NCBI RefSeq assembly: GCF_003952005.1
Contig: NZ_QXGJ01000004.1
Span: forward strand, 179,760 to 243,759
Reading direction: 5' to 3'
From: Bifidobacterium callimiconis
GTDB taxonomy: Bacteria; Actinomycetota; Actinomycetes; Actinomycetales; Bifidobacteriaceae
Length of the DNA stretch: 64,000 bases
Under the pieces are notes generated by a model that saw nothing but the letters and a program-made list of their open reading frames with translations, ran no database searches and was not told the origin of the DNA. The position numbers were made by a program, and so were the translations under genes. Positions 54,913 through 63,416 of this stretch are shown piece after piece. Within the stretch, counting starts at the first letter, position 1. Each line of letters starts with the position of its first letter.

Positions 54913-55361
54913 GTTCTGTCTTTCTTTTGCTTGCTGGTGCGGATGCGTTCCTCGCGGCGTCTGAGCTCGGCGAGGAAGTCGGTCCGGGTTCCGACGGGCG
55001 TGATGACGGGGATCTCCGTGGTCGGCGCGTCGTCCTCCGCCTGTCCGCCCGTGTCGTCTTCGGTCGAGCCGGTCCCGGTCTCCGTCGCTCTGTCCGGTTC
55101 GGCCGGTGTGGTGCTGGTCGTGATCCCGTCGTCGGTTTCGTGGGCGGGGATGTCGATGATGATCAGGCATCCCCCGTCGGTGCCGGTCTCGGCGTGGACT
55201 GCGATGGGCGTGCGCGTCCTGGCGGTGGCGAGGAGGAGCCGGCCGATGGCGGTGTCCCTGCCGATGCTCGCGTCGGTGTGGAGTCCGGTCTCGTGGAGGC
55301 GTCTCCGGTCGTTCTCGTCGCCGATGCAGGTTTCCGCGCGCCGGCCGGTGATGCCGGTCAT
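54909..55361 (-). CDS. hypothetical protein upstream of virD4
   Basis: 150 residues, Thr/Asp/Glu-rich in the middle and basic at the end. It overlaps virD4 and the SSB-like gene by four bases each. No domain recognised; the N-terminal 75 residues look folded. Confidence 0.6.
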   Translation of the reverse strand: MTGITGRRAETCIGDENDRRRLHETGLHTDASIGRDTAIGRLLLATARTRTPIAVHAETGTDGGCLIIIDIPAHETDDGITTSTTPAEPDRATETGTGSTEDDTGGQAEDDAPTTEIPVITPVGTRTDFLAELRRREERIRTSKQKKDRT

Positions 55362-55651
55362 GGCGTGGCCTCATCCGGGTCGTGGCTGAGGTCGAGGGCA
55401 ATGGTCTCGACGTGGATCTCGTCTCCGTCGCCGACGTGGCCGCGGACCATGATGGGGGTGCGGCGTTGGGCATGGTGGCGGGCGAGGTTGTCGAGATGGC
55501 TGGCGCCCCGGGCGGTGCAGATGATGGTCTCGATGCCGTCTGCGGTGCGGACGCCGATCGTGAGCCGCGCGGTCCCGGTGGCGTCGTCGATCTCCGGTGC
55601 GCGGGCGAGACGTCCCTCGATGAGGATCAGTCGTTGGATGCTGTCGGTCAT
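55358..55651 (-). CDS. small OB-fold/SSB-like protein
   Basis: 97 residues. RLILIEGRLARAPEI, a central RLTIGV strand and a PIMVRGHVGDGDEIH strand fit the order of a single-stranded-DNA-binding OB fold, without the acidic C-terminal tail. In a mobilisation operon it could coat transferred strand or act in the relaxosome. Overlaps both neighbours by four bases. Confidence 0.6.
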   Translation of the reverse strand: MTDSIQRLILIEGRLARAPEIDDATGTARLTIGVRTADGIETIICTARGASHLDNLARHHAQRRTPIMVRGHVGDGDEIHVETIALDLSHDPDEATP

Positions 55652-55824
55652 GGTTCGCGGGTCTCCTGTCTGTGGTCCGTCGGGTCATGGGGTTGTCGCC
55701 GTCGCTTGGCCGTCGCCCGGCCGTGGTCGTGTCGGATGTCGTGGGACAGTCCGGCCAGGGCGAGGATGATCGCGGGCAGGAGGAGCGCGAGGAAGACGAG
55801 GATGTTCCCGAGGGCGCCGGTCAT
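55648..55824 (-). CDS. 58-residue membrane protein in the mobilisation operon
   Basis: One hydrophobic helix (about 5-26) followed by a His/Arg-rich tail. It lies one base after the preceding gene's stop and overlaps the SSB-like gene by four bases, which supports it being a real gene of the operon. No family recognised. Confidence 0.6.
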   Translation of the reverse strand: MTGALGNILVFLALLLPAIILALAGLSHDIRHDHGRATAKRRRQPHDPTDHRQETREP

Positions 55825-55825
55825 G

Positions 55826-56398
55826 TCAGTGTCCTCCGTTTCGTGCTCGGCTGGCGCGGCGGGTCGTGCCGTGGGCCTGTTCGCGGTCGGGGTTGTCGAG
55901 GTCGGGCTGGTCGGGCATTTCGGTGCGGTCGGCCATGGCGTCGAGTGTGGTCATGGTCTCGGCGTCGATGTTCTGGTCGTCTCGTGCCGCGTCGATGATG
56001 TCGTTGCGTCGGGTCCAGACGAGCTGGTCGGCCTGGGCGCGGGTGAGTCCTTCGAGGTCGCCGTCCTCGTTGACTCGCACGTAGTCGTCTCGGTCGGGGT
56101 TCCAGCCGCCGTACCATCGGGCCTCCTGGATCTGCGCGTCGCTCATGGTCCGTTTGAGGATGGGCATGGCGGTGCGCGAGTCGAGGGTGCGCAGCGTGCC
56201 GATCGGTTCGTCGGGTCGGGTTTCGCCGAGCCGGTCGGCGAACTCGTGCAGGAGCCGGAGGTTGCCGGGGGTGGGTGTGATCCGGTCGGGGTCGGCGATG
56301 CGACGGTCGGGTATGGTGCGTCTGTTGTCTTCCCGGTCGACGACGGGGTTGCCCGAGCGTCCGGTGCCGTGGCCCGTGCCGCTGGTCGTGGTGGTCAT
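55826..56398 (-). CDS. hypothetical protein of the mobilisation operon
   Basis: 190 residues, acidic and charged. A segment around EARWYGGWNPDRDDYVRVNE looks folded; the C terminus is disordered. It overlaps the large preceding gene by four bases. Function unknown. Confidence 0.6.
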   Translation of the reverse strand: MTTTTSGTGHGTGRSGNPVVDREDNRRTIPDRRIADPDRITPTPGNLRLLHEFADRLGETRPDEPIGTLRTLDSRTAMPILKRTMSDAQIQEARWYGGWNPDRDDYVRVNEDGDLEGLTRAQADQLVWTRRNDIIDAARDDQNIDAETMTTLDAMADRTEMPDQPDLDNPDREQAHGTTRRASRARNGGH

Positions 56399-58011
56399 GT
56401 GATTGTCTCCTTGTTCTGCCCGTGGGCTTCGGGTGCGAGGTATCTCAGGGTCAGTTCCGTGGCCTGGCTGAGGTCCCGTGTGCTGGGTGCGGGGGCCTGC
56501 GGGTGGCTGGCGGTGTAGCGTTTCGCCGCGGTCTCGACGAGTTTCCCGACCTCGGTCCTCGTGTGTGTGGGGTCGGTCCGGTGTTCGTTGCCGGTGATGA
56601 TCCGTCGGGCCCGCCGCCATGTCCGGTCGTCCTCGGCGAGGTGCCGGGCGACGCGGATCGCGGTCTCGGATGGCCCCGATGGGCTGTCCGGTTCGCTGCC
56701 GGACGTGTCCCGTGTTTCCTGCTCGTGGGTGGGGCGGGGTGTGGTGAGCGCGGTCTTGACCGCGGTGCACAGGGCCCACTGGTCGGCCACGGTGATGGTC
56801 CGGCGCTCCTCGCCCTTGCCGTGGAAGAGTTCGATGGGCTCGCCGGGCCGGAAGCGGAGGTTGACCGGCCGCTGCTCGCGTTTCTGCCGCTGGTTGGCCT
56901 CGGTCATGAACCGGTCGGCGCGCCATCCGCTGACGTCGGTGCCGTGGATGATGGTGCCGGCGGGCATGATGACGATCATCTTGGCCCATTCGCGTCCGTC
57001 CCGGCCCTTGCGTGTGTAGGGGCGGGCGAGGCCGGCCGGGATGTTGACGCTGGGCCAGGGTTCGCTTCGCCGCTGTCGGCCGGCGCGTGTCTGCGGCTGT
57101 GGTGTGGGGGTGGCGAGGTGGATGGCCTGGCGTTCCACGACGGTCTGCCAGTTGGCCGCGGGACGGCCGGACGCGGTGAGGAGTCGCGGTGCCTGTCCGG
57201 CGTGCAGGAGTCCGGATTGGCCGATGGCGTGGTCCGGTTCGAGGTCGCTGACGCCGCCTTCCCGGTCGCGCAGCCGCTGGTAGTCGTCGTATATGGCGCG
57301 GCTGGCCTGTGCGAGTGCCGTGTCGTCGGCCGGTGTGGCCTGTGCCGGCGCCGTGGGGTCGCTGGATGCGATGGCGGTGACGGTGGGGCCGTCGCCGGTG
57401 GTGTCGTCGTATTGGAGGTGCGTGTACCGGTAGGCGGTGGCCTGTCCGTCAGTGCATCGCCATTCGACGAGGTGGAGGTCGTATCCGTTGGCTTCGAGGT
57501 ACCAGGCGCAGGGGCGGGCCGTCTGGTCGAGTTTCCAGCGGAGCATCGATGCGCGGACGCGGTCGGGGTCCGAGGCGAGCACGTTTCGGTTGGCCTGGTC
57601 GAGGGCCTGGCGCCATCCCATGGCGATCGGCCGGGTGCCGCCGGGGATGGGGATGGCCGTGGGTTCGCCGTCGGACAGGCTGCCGGAGCGGTCCGGGCGG
57701 GTCCCGTCCCATCGGCTGATGTGGTCGAGCAGTTGGGCGCGGATGCCGCGGGTCGGGTCGGCCGGCAGCGCGGTGACGGCTTCGATGGTGGTGGTCTCGT
57801 CGCCGATGTGGTGGCGGCGGATGACGGTGTCGCCGGCCTCGTATGCCGTGCCGAGTTCGCCGATGCCGGCCCGGTCGGCGCTGCCGGCGGTCCAGAGTGT
57901 GTCGCCGTGTTCGGCCCAGGCGAGGGTCGGCCAGGGCGTGGGGTCGTTGATCCCGTTGATGGTGTCCTGGATGATGGCGGTGCGGCGGATGAGGTTCTGT
58001 TCGTCGTTCAT
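56395..58011 (-). CDS. large hypothetical protein of the mobilisation operon
   Basis: 538 residues with no signal peptide or membrane helix. A repeat-free N-terminal region (about 1-250) is followed by a region with VNIPAGLARPYTRKGRDGRE, WAKMIVIMPAGTIIHGTDVS and RPVNLRFRPGEPIELFHGKG, which suggests a beta-rich fold. The end is helical. I recognise no family. AAGGAA lies about 13 bases before the ATG, and the PcfB-like gene ends 20 bases upstream. Confidence 0.62.
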   Translation of the reverse strand: MNDEQNLIRRTAIIQDTINGINDPTPWPTLAWAEHGDTLWTAGSADRAGIGELGTAYEAGDTVIRRHHIGDETTTIEAVTALPADPTRGIRAQLLDHISRWDGTRPDRSGSLSDGEPTAIPIPGGTRPIAMGWRQALDQANRNVLASDPDRVRASMLRWKLDQTARPCAWYLEANGYDLHLVEWRCTDGQATAYRYTHLQYDDTTGDGPTVTAIASSDPTAPAQATPADDTALAQASRAIYDDYQRLRDREGGVSDLEPDHAIGQSGLLHAGQAPRLLTASGRPAANWQTVVERQAIHLATPTPQPQTRAGRQRRSEPWPSVNIPAGLARPYTRKGRDGREWAKMIVIMPAGTIIHGTDVSGWRADRFMTEANQRQKREQRPVNLRFRPGEPIELFHGKGEERRTITVADQWALCTAVKTALTTPRPTHEQETRDTSGSEPDSPSGPSETAIRVARHLAEDDRTWRRARRIITGNEHRTDPTHTRTEVGKLVETAAKRYTASHPQAPAPSTRDLSQATELTLRYLAPEAHGQNKETIT

Positions 58012-58031
58012 GATGGGGTTCCTTTCCCTTT

Positions 58032-59555
58032 TCAGCGCTTGTCGCTGCGCGGGCGGGCGCCGCGGGTGCGCTGGTGGGAGCGGCGGCCCTGCTGGCCGCG
58101 GATCTTGCCTTCCTTCTGTTTGAGCGCGTCGAGGAAGTCCTTCTTGGTCTTCTTGGCCTTCCGCCCGCGTTCGGGCTTGCCCTTGCCGGTGTCGCGTCGC
58201 TCCTTCGCCGGTGTCGAGGCCTGTGGTTTCGTGCCGTCCGGGGTCGTCTGCCGGCCGGCTTGCGGTGTCGGGGCGGACTGCTGCGGTATCTCGTCCGGCA
58301 CGCGTTTGGAGAGGTCCACCTGTTGTGCGGCCGCCGCGAATGGGTCGAATGCTGGGGTCTGTTCGGGGAAGTGAAGGTCCGGCGGGACCCATTCCGGTGT
58401 GTCCGTCTGCGGCGTTCCCATGTCCGTAGGCTGTCCGGCGGTGGTCTGTTCGGGGAATGGGAGGTCTGGGGGAAGGTTCTCCTGGGCCGGTGCTTGTTCG
58501 GTCGCCGTGGTGATGTCCGGTGCCGGCGTTCCTTCCGTCGGCTGTGCTGCTGCGGGCTGCTGCGGGGCTGCGGCCGTGTCCGTCGGTTGTGGCGCTGCGG
58601 GCTGTCCGGGTGTGGGAGCCGGTTCGGTCTGGCTGGCGGCGGGCGTCTCCTTGGCCGTCGGGGCGTCGGGGTTGCTGCGGTCCGGGGTCTCGGTTTGTTC
58701 CTGTGCCAGGACCTGTTTGATCGCGGGGTCGATGGCGGCGCTGCATTGCATTGCGGCGTCCACGCAGTCCGAGGGCATGGTGAAGGTGGTCGTGTCTCCC
58801 TGATGGTTCTCGATGTAGGGGATGCCGAGCTTGTCGAGGCTATCGGCCAGGAGTTCCGCGTTGGGATCCCATTCGGCCGGCTTTTCTATGGAGATGGTGG
58901 TCATGGCGTCGTCGGTTGCCGGGCCGGTCGGCATGAGGGGTCGGGCGGCGTCCGCGGCGCGGGTGGCGATTTCCTCGCGTTGTTCCGGTGTCGGGATGCG
59001 GGGTTCGGGCGTGACGGTGGGGATCTCTCCGGTCGGGGTGTCGTCGGCGCTGATGGCGGGGAGTTCGCCGGTTGGGGTGTCGTCGGCGTCGAGCGTTCCG
59101 AACGTGGGTTCTTCGAGTTCCGGGGTGGTTTCGCCTGGTTTGTCGAGGTCGAGTTCGAGGCCGAGCTTGTCGAACGCGCGGCGGACGGCGTGTTCGACGT
59201 GGTCGGCGTCCTTGCCTTGGAAGTGGAGGAAGTACTGGCCGTCGTTGCCTTTTTCGATGGCGTAGGTGATGCCGGATTGGCGCAGGCTTTTGCCGACTGC
59301 CTTGAGGCTTTCGTTGTCGAGGCTGATCTGGTGGATGTCCTCGCCGGTGGCCTGGAGCTGTTTTTCGCTGATCTCGCCGCCGATGTTGTGTTCCGCGATC
59401 GCGTTTCTGATGGGCGCGGTCGTGACTCGCCAGCCGGCTCCGATGAGTGCGGCGGCGAGTTTGGCGCCGGCTTTGAGGATGAGTTTGCCGGTTCCCTGTC
59501 CGGCTCTGAGGAGGGTGTCCTTGGCTGTGCCTTCGACGTTTTCCTCGATTCCCAT
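58032..59555 (-). CDS. PcfB-like (DUF3801) conjugation accessory protein
   Basis: 507 residues. The N-terminal 135 contain the PcfB-like pattern: GEISEKQLQATGEDIHQISL, then GITYAIEKGNDGQYFLHFQG. A second, related copy seems to occur about 215-295 (MTTISIEKPAEW, then KLGIPYIENHQGDTTTFTMP). The rest is Pro/Ala/Thr-rich and ends in a very basic segment. PcfB helps recruit the relaxosome to the coupling protein in Gram-positive systems. AAGGAAC precedes the ATG. Confidence 0.76.
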   Translation of the reverse strand: MGIEENVEGTAKDTLLRAGQGTGKLILKAGAKLAAALIGAGWRVTTAPIRNAIAEHNIGGEISEKQLQATGEDIHQISLDNESLKAVGKSLRQSGITYAIEKGNDGQYFLHFQGKDADHVEHAVRRAFDKLGLELDLDKPGETTPELEEPTFGTLDADDTPTGELPAISADDTPTGEIPTVTPEPRIPTPEQREEIATRAADAARPLMPTGPATDDAMTTISIEKPAEWDPNAELLADSLDKLGIPYIENHQGDTTTFTMPSDCVDAAMQCSAAIDPAIKQVLAQEQTETPDRSNPDAPTAKETPAASQTEPAPTPGQPAAPQPTDTAAAPQQPAAAQPTEGTPAPDITTATEQAPAQENLPPDLPFPEQTTAGQPTDMGTPQTDTPEWVPPDLHFPEQTPAFDPFAAAAQQVDLSKRVPDEIPQQSAPTPQAGRQTTPDGTKPQASTPAKERRDTGKGKPERGRKAKKTKKDFLDALKQKEGKIRGQQGRRSHQRTRGARPRSDKR

Positions 59556-59585
59556 GGTGGTGTTCCTTTCTTGTTTGGCCGGTGT

Positions 59586-61052
59586 CTACCGGCGTGGTCT
59601 TGTGTTGCGGTGTTGCCGCTCGCGTTGTTCCCGGTCCTCGTGGTCGTGGGCGTGGTGGTCCGGGGTGTCGCGGTTGATGCGTTTGTGGGTGCGTGTGATG
59701 GCGTTGAGGTCCTGTTCGAGGTTGGTGACGCGGGTCTCGCGGCTGGCGATGTCCTCGCGTCGTTCGATCTGCAGGTCGGCGTCTCCGCGTTCGATGGCGT
59801 CGGCGAGGGCGATGATCGAGGCGGCGAGTCCGGCGCGTTCCTCGTCGAGCCGTTCGCGCAGCGCGGTCACGGCGGTGTCGGCTCGTCCGGCCTGTCCGGT
59901 CCAGCGCAGGGCGGCGTTGAGGGCTCGGGTCTCCTCGCGTAGGCGGTCGAGCCGGCGTCCCTGGGCGCCGTAGTAGCGGCGTTGTGCGGCGGTGCGCCCG
60001 GCGGTCACGTCGATGATTCTGGTGTCGGCCAGGGTCTCGAGCCGGTCGGCGGGGCGGCCGAACCAGTGGTAGAGTCCATGGGTCCAGACGGTGTCGGCGT
60101 AGCGGCCCCGCCGGTCGAGGATGGTGATCTGCCGGTGGTCGGTGAGCCATGCGCGCCAGGTGGTGCCGTCGGAGACGATGCGGTCCATGGGGATGACGAG
60201 TTTGCGCTGGCGCCGGGTGCCGGGGAGCCATACGGTGACGTTTTCGTCGGTGCGGTCGGCGATGAGCCGGTGGTTGAAGCTGATGGGCGTGACGACGCTG
60301 CGGGTCAGGCGCAGCATGATGCCTTCCTCGTCGTAGGTCTCGCCGAGCTTGGTGTCGCGTACGCGCAGGCCGGTGGTCTGGTCCGTGTAGGTCAGGTGGC
60401 GGCCGCGGATGGTGACGGTGACGTCCATGAGGTCCATGAGGTCCTGGAACTCGGCGAAGTCGTGGGCCTTGGCGGCGGTCAGGTCGATCGCGGTGCGTAG
60501 CTTCTCCTTGGTTCCGGTGCCGTGCACGGCGGCGTAGATCTCCTCGAGGCTTCGCGCGTGGCGTGGCTCGTCAGGCTCGGGCAGGACGCTCAGCCGCTCC
60601 TTGCGGCAGAGCTCGTCGCTGGTCTTGCGCCATTGGCCGAGCGTGGTCTTGTGGATCCGGATCTTCCGGTGGTCGTCCTCGCTGGCCGCGCAGATGATGA
60701 TGTGGTTGTGGATGTGGTCCCGGTCGACGTGGGTGGCGATGACGTACTTGTGGTGTCCGCCGGTGATCTCGTCGGCGAACTGGCGTCCGAGTTCGTGGGC
60801 TTGTTCGGGTGTGATGGGGTCGTTCGGGTCGAACGACTGGATCACGTGATGGGCGAGCACGCCGTTTTTTCTCATCCTGTTCGGTGCCTGTTCGAGGTCG
60901 TCGAGCATGGCCGTCTCGGCCTGTCCGGCACCTTCCCATGGCCCGTAGCTGGTGCTGACGAGTCGGCCGTCGTCGGTCTTGTCACCCCGGCTGATGTAGT
61001 CCAGGCTCCTGGAGAGGGTCGCCTTGATCTGCTTCACTTTGACCACCGCCAT
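59586..61052 (-). CDS. relaxase (MobP-type mobilisation nuclease)
   Basis: 488 residues. Relaxase/mobilisation nuclease domain in the first 200: a candidate nucleophile Tyr19 (SLDYI), HH at 68-69 and the metal-binding HVDRDHIHNH (108-117). Later parts include a conserved DUF-like domain and a C-terminal coiled coil. It nicks oriT and carries the strand into the recipient. The frame reads on from mobC after 6 bases. Confidence 0.93.
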   Translation of the reverse strand: MAVVKVKQIKATLSRSLDYISRGDKTDDGRLVSTSYGPWEGAGQAETAMLDDLEQAPNRMRKNGVLAHHVIQSFDPNDPITPEQAHELGRQFADEITGGHHKYVIATHVDRDHIHNHIIICAASEDDHRKIRIHKTTLGQWRKTSDELCRKERLSVLPEPDEPRHARSLEEIYAAVHGTGTKEKLRTAIDLTAAKAHDFAEFQDLMDLMDVTVTIRGRHLTYTDQTTGLRVRDTKLGETYDEEGIMLRLTRSVVTPISFNHRLIADRTDENVTVWLPGTRRQRKLVIPMDRIVSDGTTWRAWLTDHRQITILDRRGRYADTVWTHGLYHWFGRPADRLETLADTRIIDVTAGRTAAQRRYYGAQGRRLDRLREETRALNAALRWTGQAGRADTAVTALRERLDEERAGLAASIIALADAIERGDADLQIERREDIASRETRVTNLEQDLNAITRTHKRINRDTPDHHAHDHEDREQRERQHRNTRPRR

Positions 61053-61058
61053 GCCGTC

Positions 61059-61433
61059 TCACGCCTCGCGCACGGTGACCCGGTACTCGCTGCACATGCG
61101 GCCGACCGTGTCGATCAGATCGTTCATCTCGGCACGCAGCTCGGCCACGGCGGCCATGGACGCCGTGTCGTCGGCGTTGACCCGGCGGGCGATCTGGTTG
61201 ACGTTCACGCCGATCGGACGCAGCTGGCGAAGGGTCAGCTCCGGGTCCCAAGTGGGCTCGATGACCTTCACGGATCCGTTGGTCATGATCTCGCGCGCGA
61301 ATGCGGAGAACGATCCGCCGGCCCCGCGGCCGCGCGCCCACAGCTCGTACGTCTCCTGGATTTCGGCCCATTCCTCGGGCGTGAACGCGACGAGCTTGCT
61401 GATGCTCCGCTGCCTTCCCCTAGCCCAGTTCAC
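61059..61433 (-). CDS. MobC-like relaxosome accessory protein
   Basis: 124 residues. Ribbon-helix-helix-like N terminus, then the MobC signature LRPIGVNVNQIARRVN (about 78-93). MobC proteins bind near oriT and help the relaxase open the DNA. First gene of the mobilisation operon; the likely oriT lies immediately upstream. Confidence 0.88.
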   Translation of the reverse strand: MNWARGRQRSISKLVAFTPEEWAEIQETYELWARGRGAGGSFSAFAREIMTNGSVKVIEPTWDPELTLRQLRPIGVNVNQIARRVNADDTASMAAVAELRAEMNDLIDTVGRMCSEYRVTVREA

Positions 61434-61528
61434 GTGTCGCTCCGCGCTGTTTTGGACGGCGTTTCCGTCGTTCGGAGGCTCCGCCGACTATGGGGTTCGG
61501 GTCTCCCGACTTGTCCCGCCGGCGGCGG

Positions 61529-61596
61529 GCAAGCAGCAAGTGTATATACACTTGCTATGCTTGCTACTCCCAAATCGGCACGCCGATTTTGGGAGT
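61529..61596. other. candidate oriT: nested palindrome plus hairpin
   Basis: A perfect 20-base palindrome at 61536-61555 (GCAAGTGTAT with its complement) is flanked by GCAAGCA (61529) and TGCTTGC (61558), themselves inverted. Directly after is a second hairpin, ACTCCCAAA/TTTGGGAGT (61566-61596) with an inner CGGC/GCCG stem. It is 95 bases upstream of mobC, the usual position of oriT. The nick site cannot be read with certainty. Confidence 0.7.
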
Positions 61597-61624
61597 GGCC
61601 GGTCTCGGTTTTTCGTTTGCTGTT

Positions 61625-61708
61625 TTCCAAACTTGTTCCGTTTTCTGTCTCGTATCTTGGCATTGACACGATCAATTGTTTGTCTGTTTTGTCCTGTCGA
61701 GTTTGGAA
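61625..61708. promoter_or_regulatory. inverted pair of TTCCAAAC boxes (site D)
   Basis: TTCCAAAC at 61625-61632 and its complement GTTTGGAA at 61701-61708 lie in opposite orientation in front of the 61724 gene and behind the oriT candidate. A TTGACA (-35-like) sits at 61663 between them. Confidence 0.5.
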
Positions 61709-61723
61709 AGCGAGGAGTCTGTT

Positions 61724-62194
61724 ATGGCGAGGAAGCAGGTGTCGGTGGCCCGTCAGAGTTTCATGAATGGTCTGCTGGCCGATGAGCGTGCTCGTATGGA
61801 GCGGAAGAAGAAGGAGGCCGGTGAGCTGTTCGGCGCGTTATGGGAGTTCCGTGATGCGGCGGTGCGTCTTCGTGAGGCTGCCGCGGTGTATCGCGAGCAT
61901 CAGAATGCGCGCAGGAAGGATCTGGAGGAGATGCTGGATCTGACCGATGTGGAGTCCGGCATCGTGATGGGTGCGACTCGTCTTCGCGAGAATCCGGTGG
62001 CCGAGGATGAGGATGCTGACGAGGATGTTCGTGACGATTCCCCGGTTGCATCCGTGGCCGAGGATGGGGACGCTCTTCCTCCGGAGGTGGGCCCTGATGC
62101 CTTCGATGACGACGGTGACGGCGTCGATGGTGCCGGTGAGGATGCGGGTGCCGGTTCGTCGGTCTCGTTCCCGTGGTCGTCCAGCAACCGGTGA
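61724..62194 (+). CDS. hypothetical coiled-coil protein divergent from mobC
   Basis: 156 residues. A basic helical first half (RMERKKKEAGELFGALWEF, then a predicted coiled coil) and an acidic Asp/Glu/Gly-rich second half. ATG 61724 follows GAGGAG. No family recognised; its place beside oriT suggests a role in the relaxosome or its control. Confidence 0.62.
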   Translation: MARKQVSVARQSFMNGLLADERARMERKKKEAGELFGALWEFRDAAVRLREAAAVYREHQNARRKDLEEMLDLTDVESGIVMGATRLRENPVAEDEDADEDVRDDSPVASVAEDGDALPPEVGPDAFDDDGDGVDGAGEDAGAGSSVSFPWSSSNR

Positions 62195-62221
62195 CTTCGG
62201 ACCGGGCGGCTCAAGAGGAAG

Positions 62222-62258
62222 GGGCTCCGTCGGCGTGTGTGCCGTTCGGAGCCCCTTT
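62222..62258. terminator. terminator between convergent genes
   Basis: GGGGCTCCG and CGGAGCCCC flank an 18-base loop, followed by TTTG on the plus strand. It serves the 61724 gene and may also stop the opposing transcript. Confidence 0.8.
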
Positions 62259-62269
62259 GTCGGTTTGGT

Positions 62270-62731
62270 CTATCGTGTCCGTTGGTCGGTGACGTTCGCG
62301 TCGACGAGTTTCCGTTCAACGCGTTCGGTCTGTCGGCCGTCGGGCATGGTGATGTGGTAGTGGACCTCGGTGATGCGGTTCACGGGTCGTGCCGGCTGCG
62401 CGATGATCCTGGCCTCTCGGTCGCGGCGGGCGATGCGGTTGATGGCCCATGTGGTCAGTATCCTGACGATGATGCAGATCACGGTGGTGATGGTGAATCC
62501 CCAGAACACCTGGTTGAAGTCGAACGCGTCGTGCCGGTAGCAGAACCAGGTGAACACGGCGAGCAGGAGCGCGATGCCTCCGATGATTCCCGAGAGGATG
62601 TTGAACGCGGCCAGAAGGGTGCGGATCGGGTGGGTGACCAGGCCGATCGCGAACGTGACGACGATCATGAGCGCGCAGAACGCGAGCATGATGGCGACGA
62701 TGATCAGATCGATGATGAGCATTATGGGCAT
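62270..62731 (-). CDS. hypothetical membrane protein
   Basis: 153 residues with three hydrophobic segments (about 1-25, 30-60, 75-95), then a basic region and a charged tail. No family recognised. It is divergent from the SSB-like gene across the site-E palindrome. Confidence 0.65.
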   Translation of the reverse strand: MPIMLIIDLIIVAIMLAFCALMIVVTFAIGLVTHPIRTLLAAFNILSGIIGGIALLLAVFTWFCYRHDAFDFNQVFWGFTITTVICIIVRILTTWAINRIARRDREARIIAQPARPVNRITEVHYHITMPDGRQTERVERKLVDANVTDQRTR

Positions 62732-62789
62732 GGCGGTGGCTTTCTTCTCTGCTGCTTTCCCTTCATTATCCCCCAGGAACGGGGGTTTC

Positions 62790-62812
62790 GGTTTGGAAAT
62801 CCGTTCCAAACC
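62790..62812. promoter_or_regulatory. GGTTTGGAA-N5-TTCCAAACC palindrome (site E)
   Basis: A perfect 9-base inverted repeat around ATCCG between the divergent membrane-protein and SSB-like genes. It is the most complete copy of the TTCCAAAC box and shows it is half of a dimer site. Confidence 0.75.
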
Positions 62813-62876
62813 GTGTGCGCTGTTCGCGATGCAGACTGGACGGTGATGGTGTTCGCCCGTGTACGAGGAGGTTGTT

Positions 62877-63257
62877 ATGGGAGCTGTCAGGACTGTGGTC
62901 ATGGTCGAGGGGAATCTGGCGCGGGATCCCCGGTTCTGGGAGTCGGACGGCCGGCGGCCGGCTTTCCTGTCGTTCACGGTCATGCATACCGCGCGGATCC
63001 GTGACGAGTCGGGCGCGTGGGTGGATGGTCGGACCACGAGCGTGGACGTGACGTTCAGCGGTCCCTCCGCGGAGCGTATGCATGATCGCATGGAGGCGGC
63101 GCCGGGCGTGCTGGTCAAGGGCGCTGCCGTGGTCGCGTTCGGTGATGTCGGTCGTGCCCGGGTCTCGGCTCCGGCATCGGTGTCGCAGCGCGTGGAGACC
63201 GTGACGGTCGATGCGGCAGACGACGCGGATGATTTCGATCCGTGGGTGGACGACTGA
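62877..63257 (+). CDS. single-stranded-DNA-binding-like protein
   Basis: 126 residues. The order VVMVEGNLARDPRFWES, AFLSFTVMHTARIRDESGA, VDVTFSGPSAERM and GVLVKGAAVVAFGDVG follows an SSB OB fold. The C terminus is acidic and ends DDFDPWVDD, unlike the classical DDDIPF tip. GAGGAGG precedes the ATG. It probably protects transferred or replicating single strands of the element. Confidence 0.75.
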   Translation: MGAVRTVVMVEGNLARDPRFWESDGRRPAFLSFTVMHTARIRDESGAWVDGRTTSVDVTFSGPSAERMHDRMEAAPGVLVKGAAVVAFGDVGRARVSAPASVSQRVETVTVDAADDADDFDPWVDD

Positions 63258-63416
63258 TCCGCTGTCGTTTGCGGTGGGCAGAATCTGATGGTGCGGGGCC
63301 TTCTCCCCGTGCAATGCATGCGGTTCCGTTGCGTCCCGGTGACGTGGCGGGACCGTTTTTCGTTGCTGATGGGGAATGAGGGGAGGGCTTCCCCTGTGGT
63401 GGGGAGGCCCTGGTGG

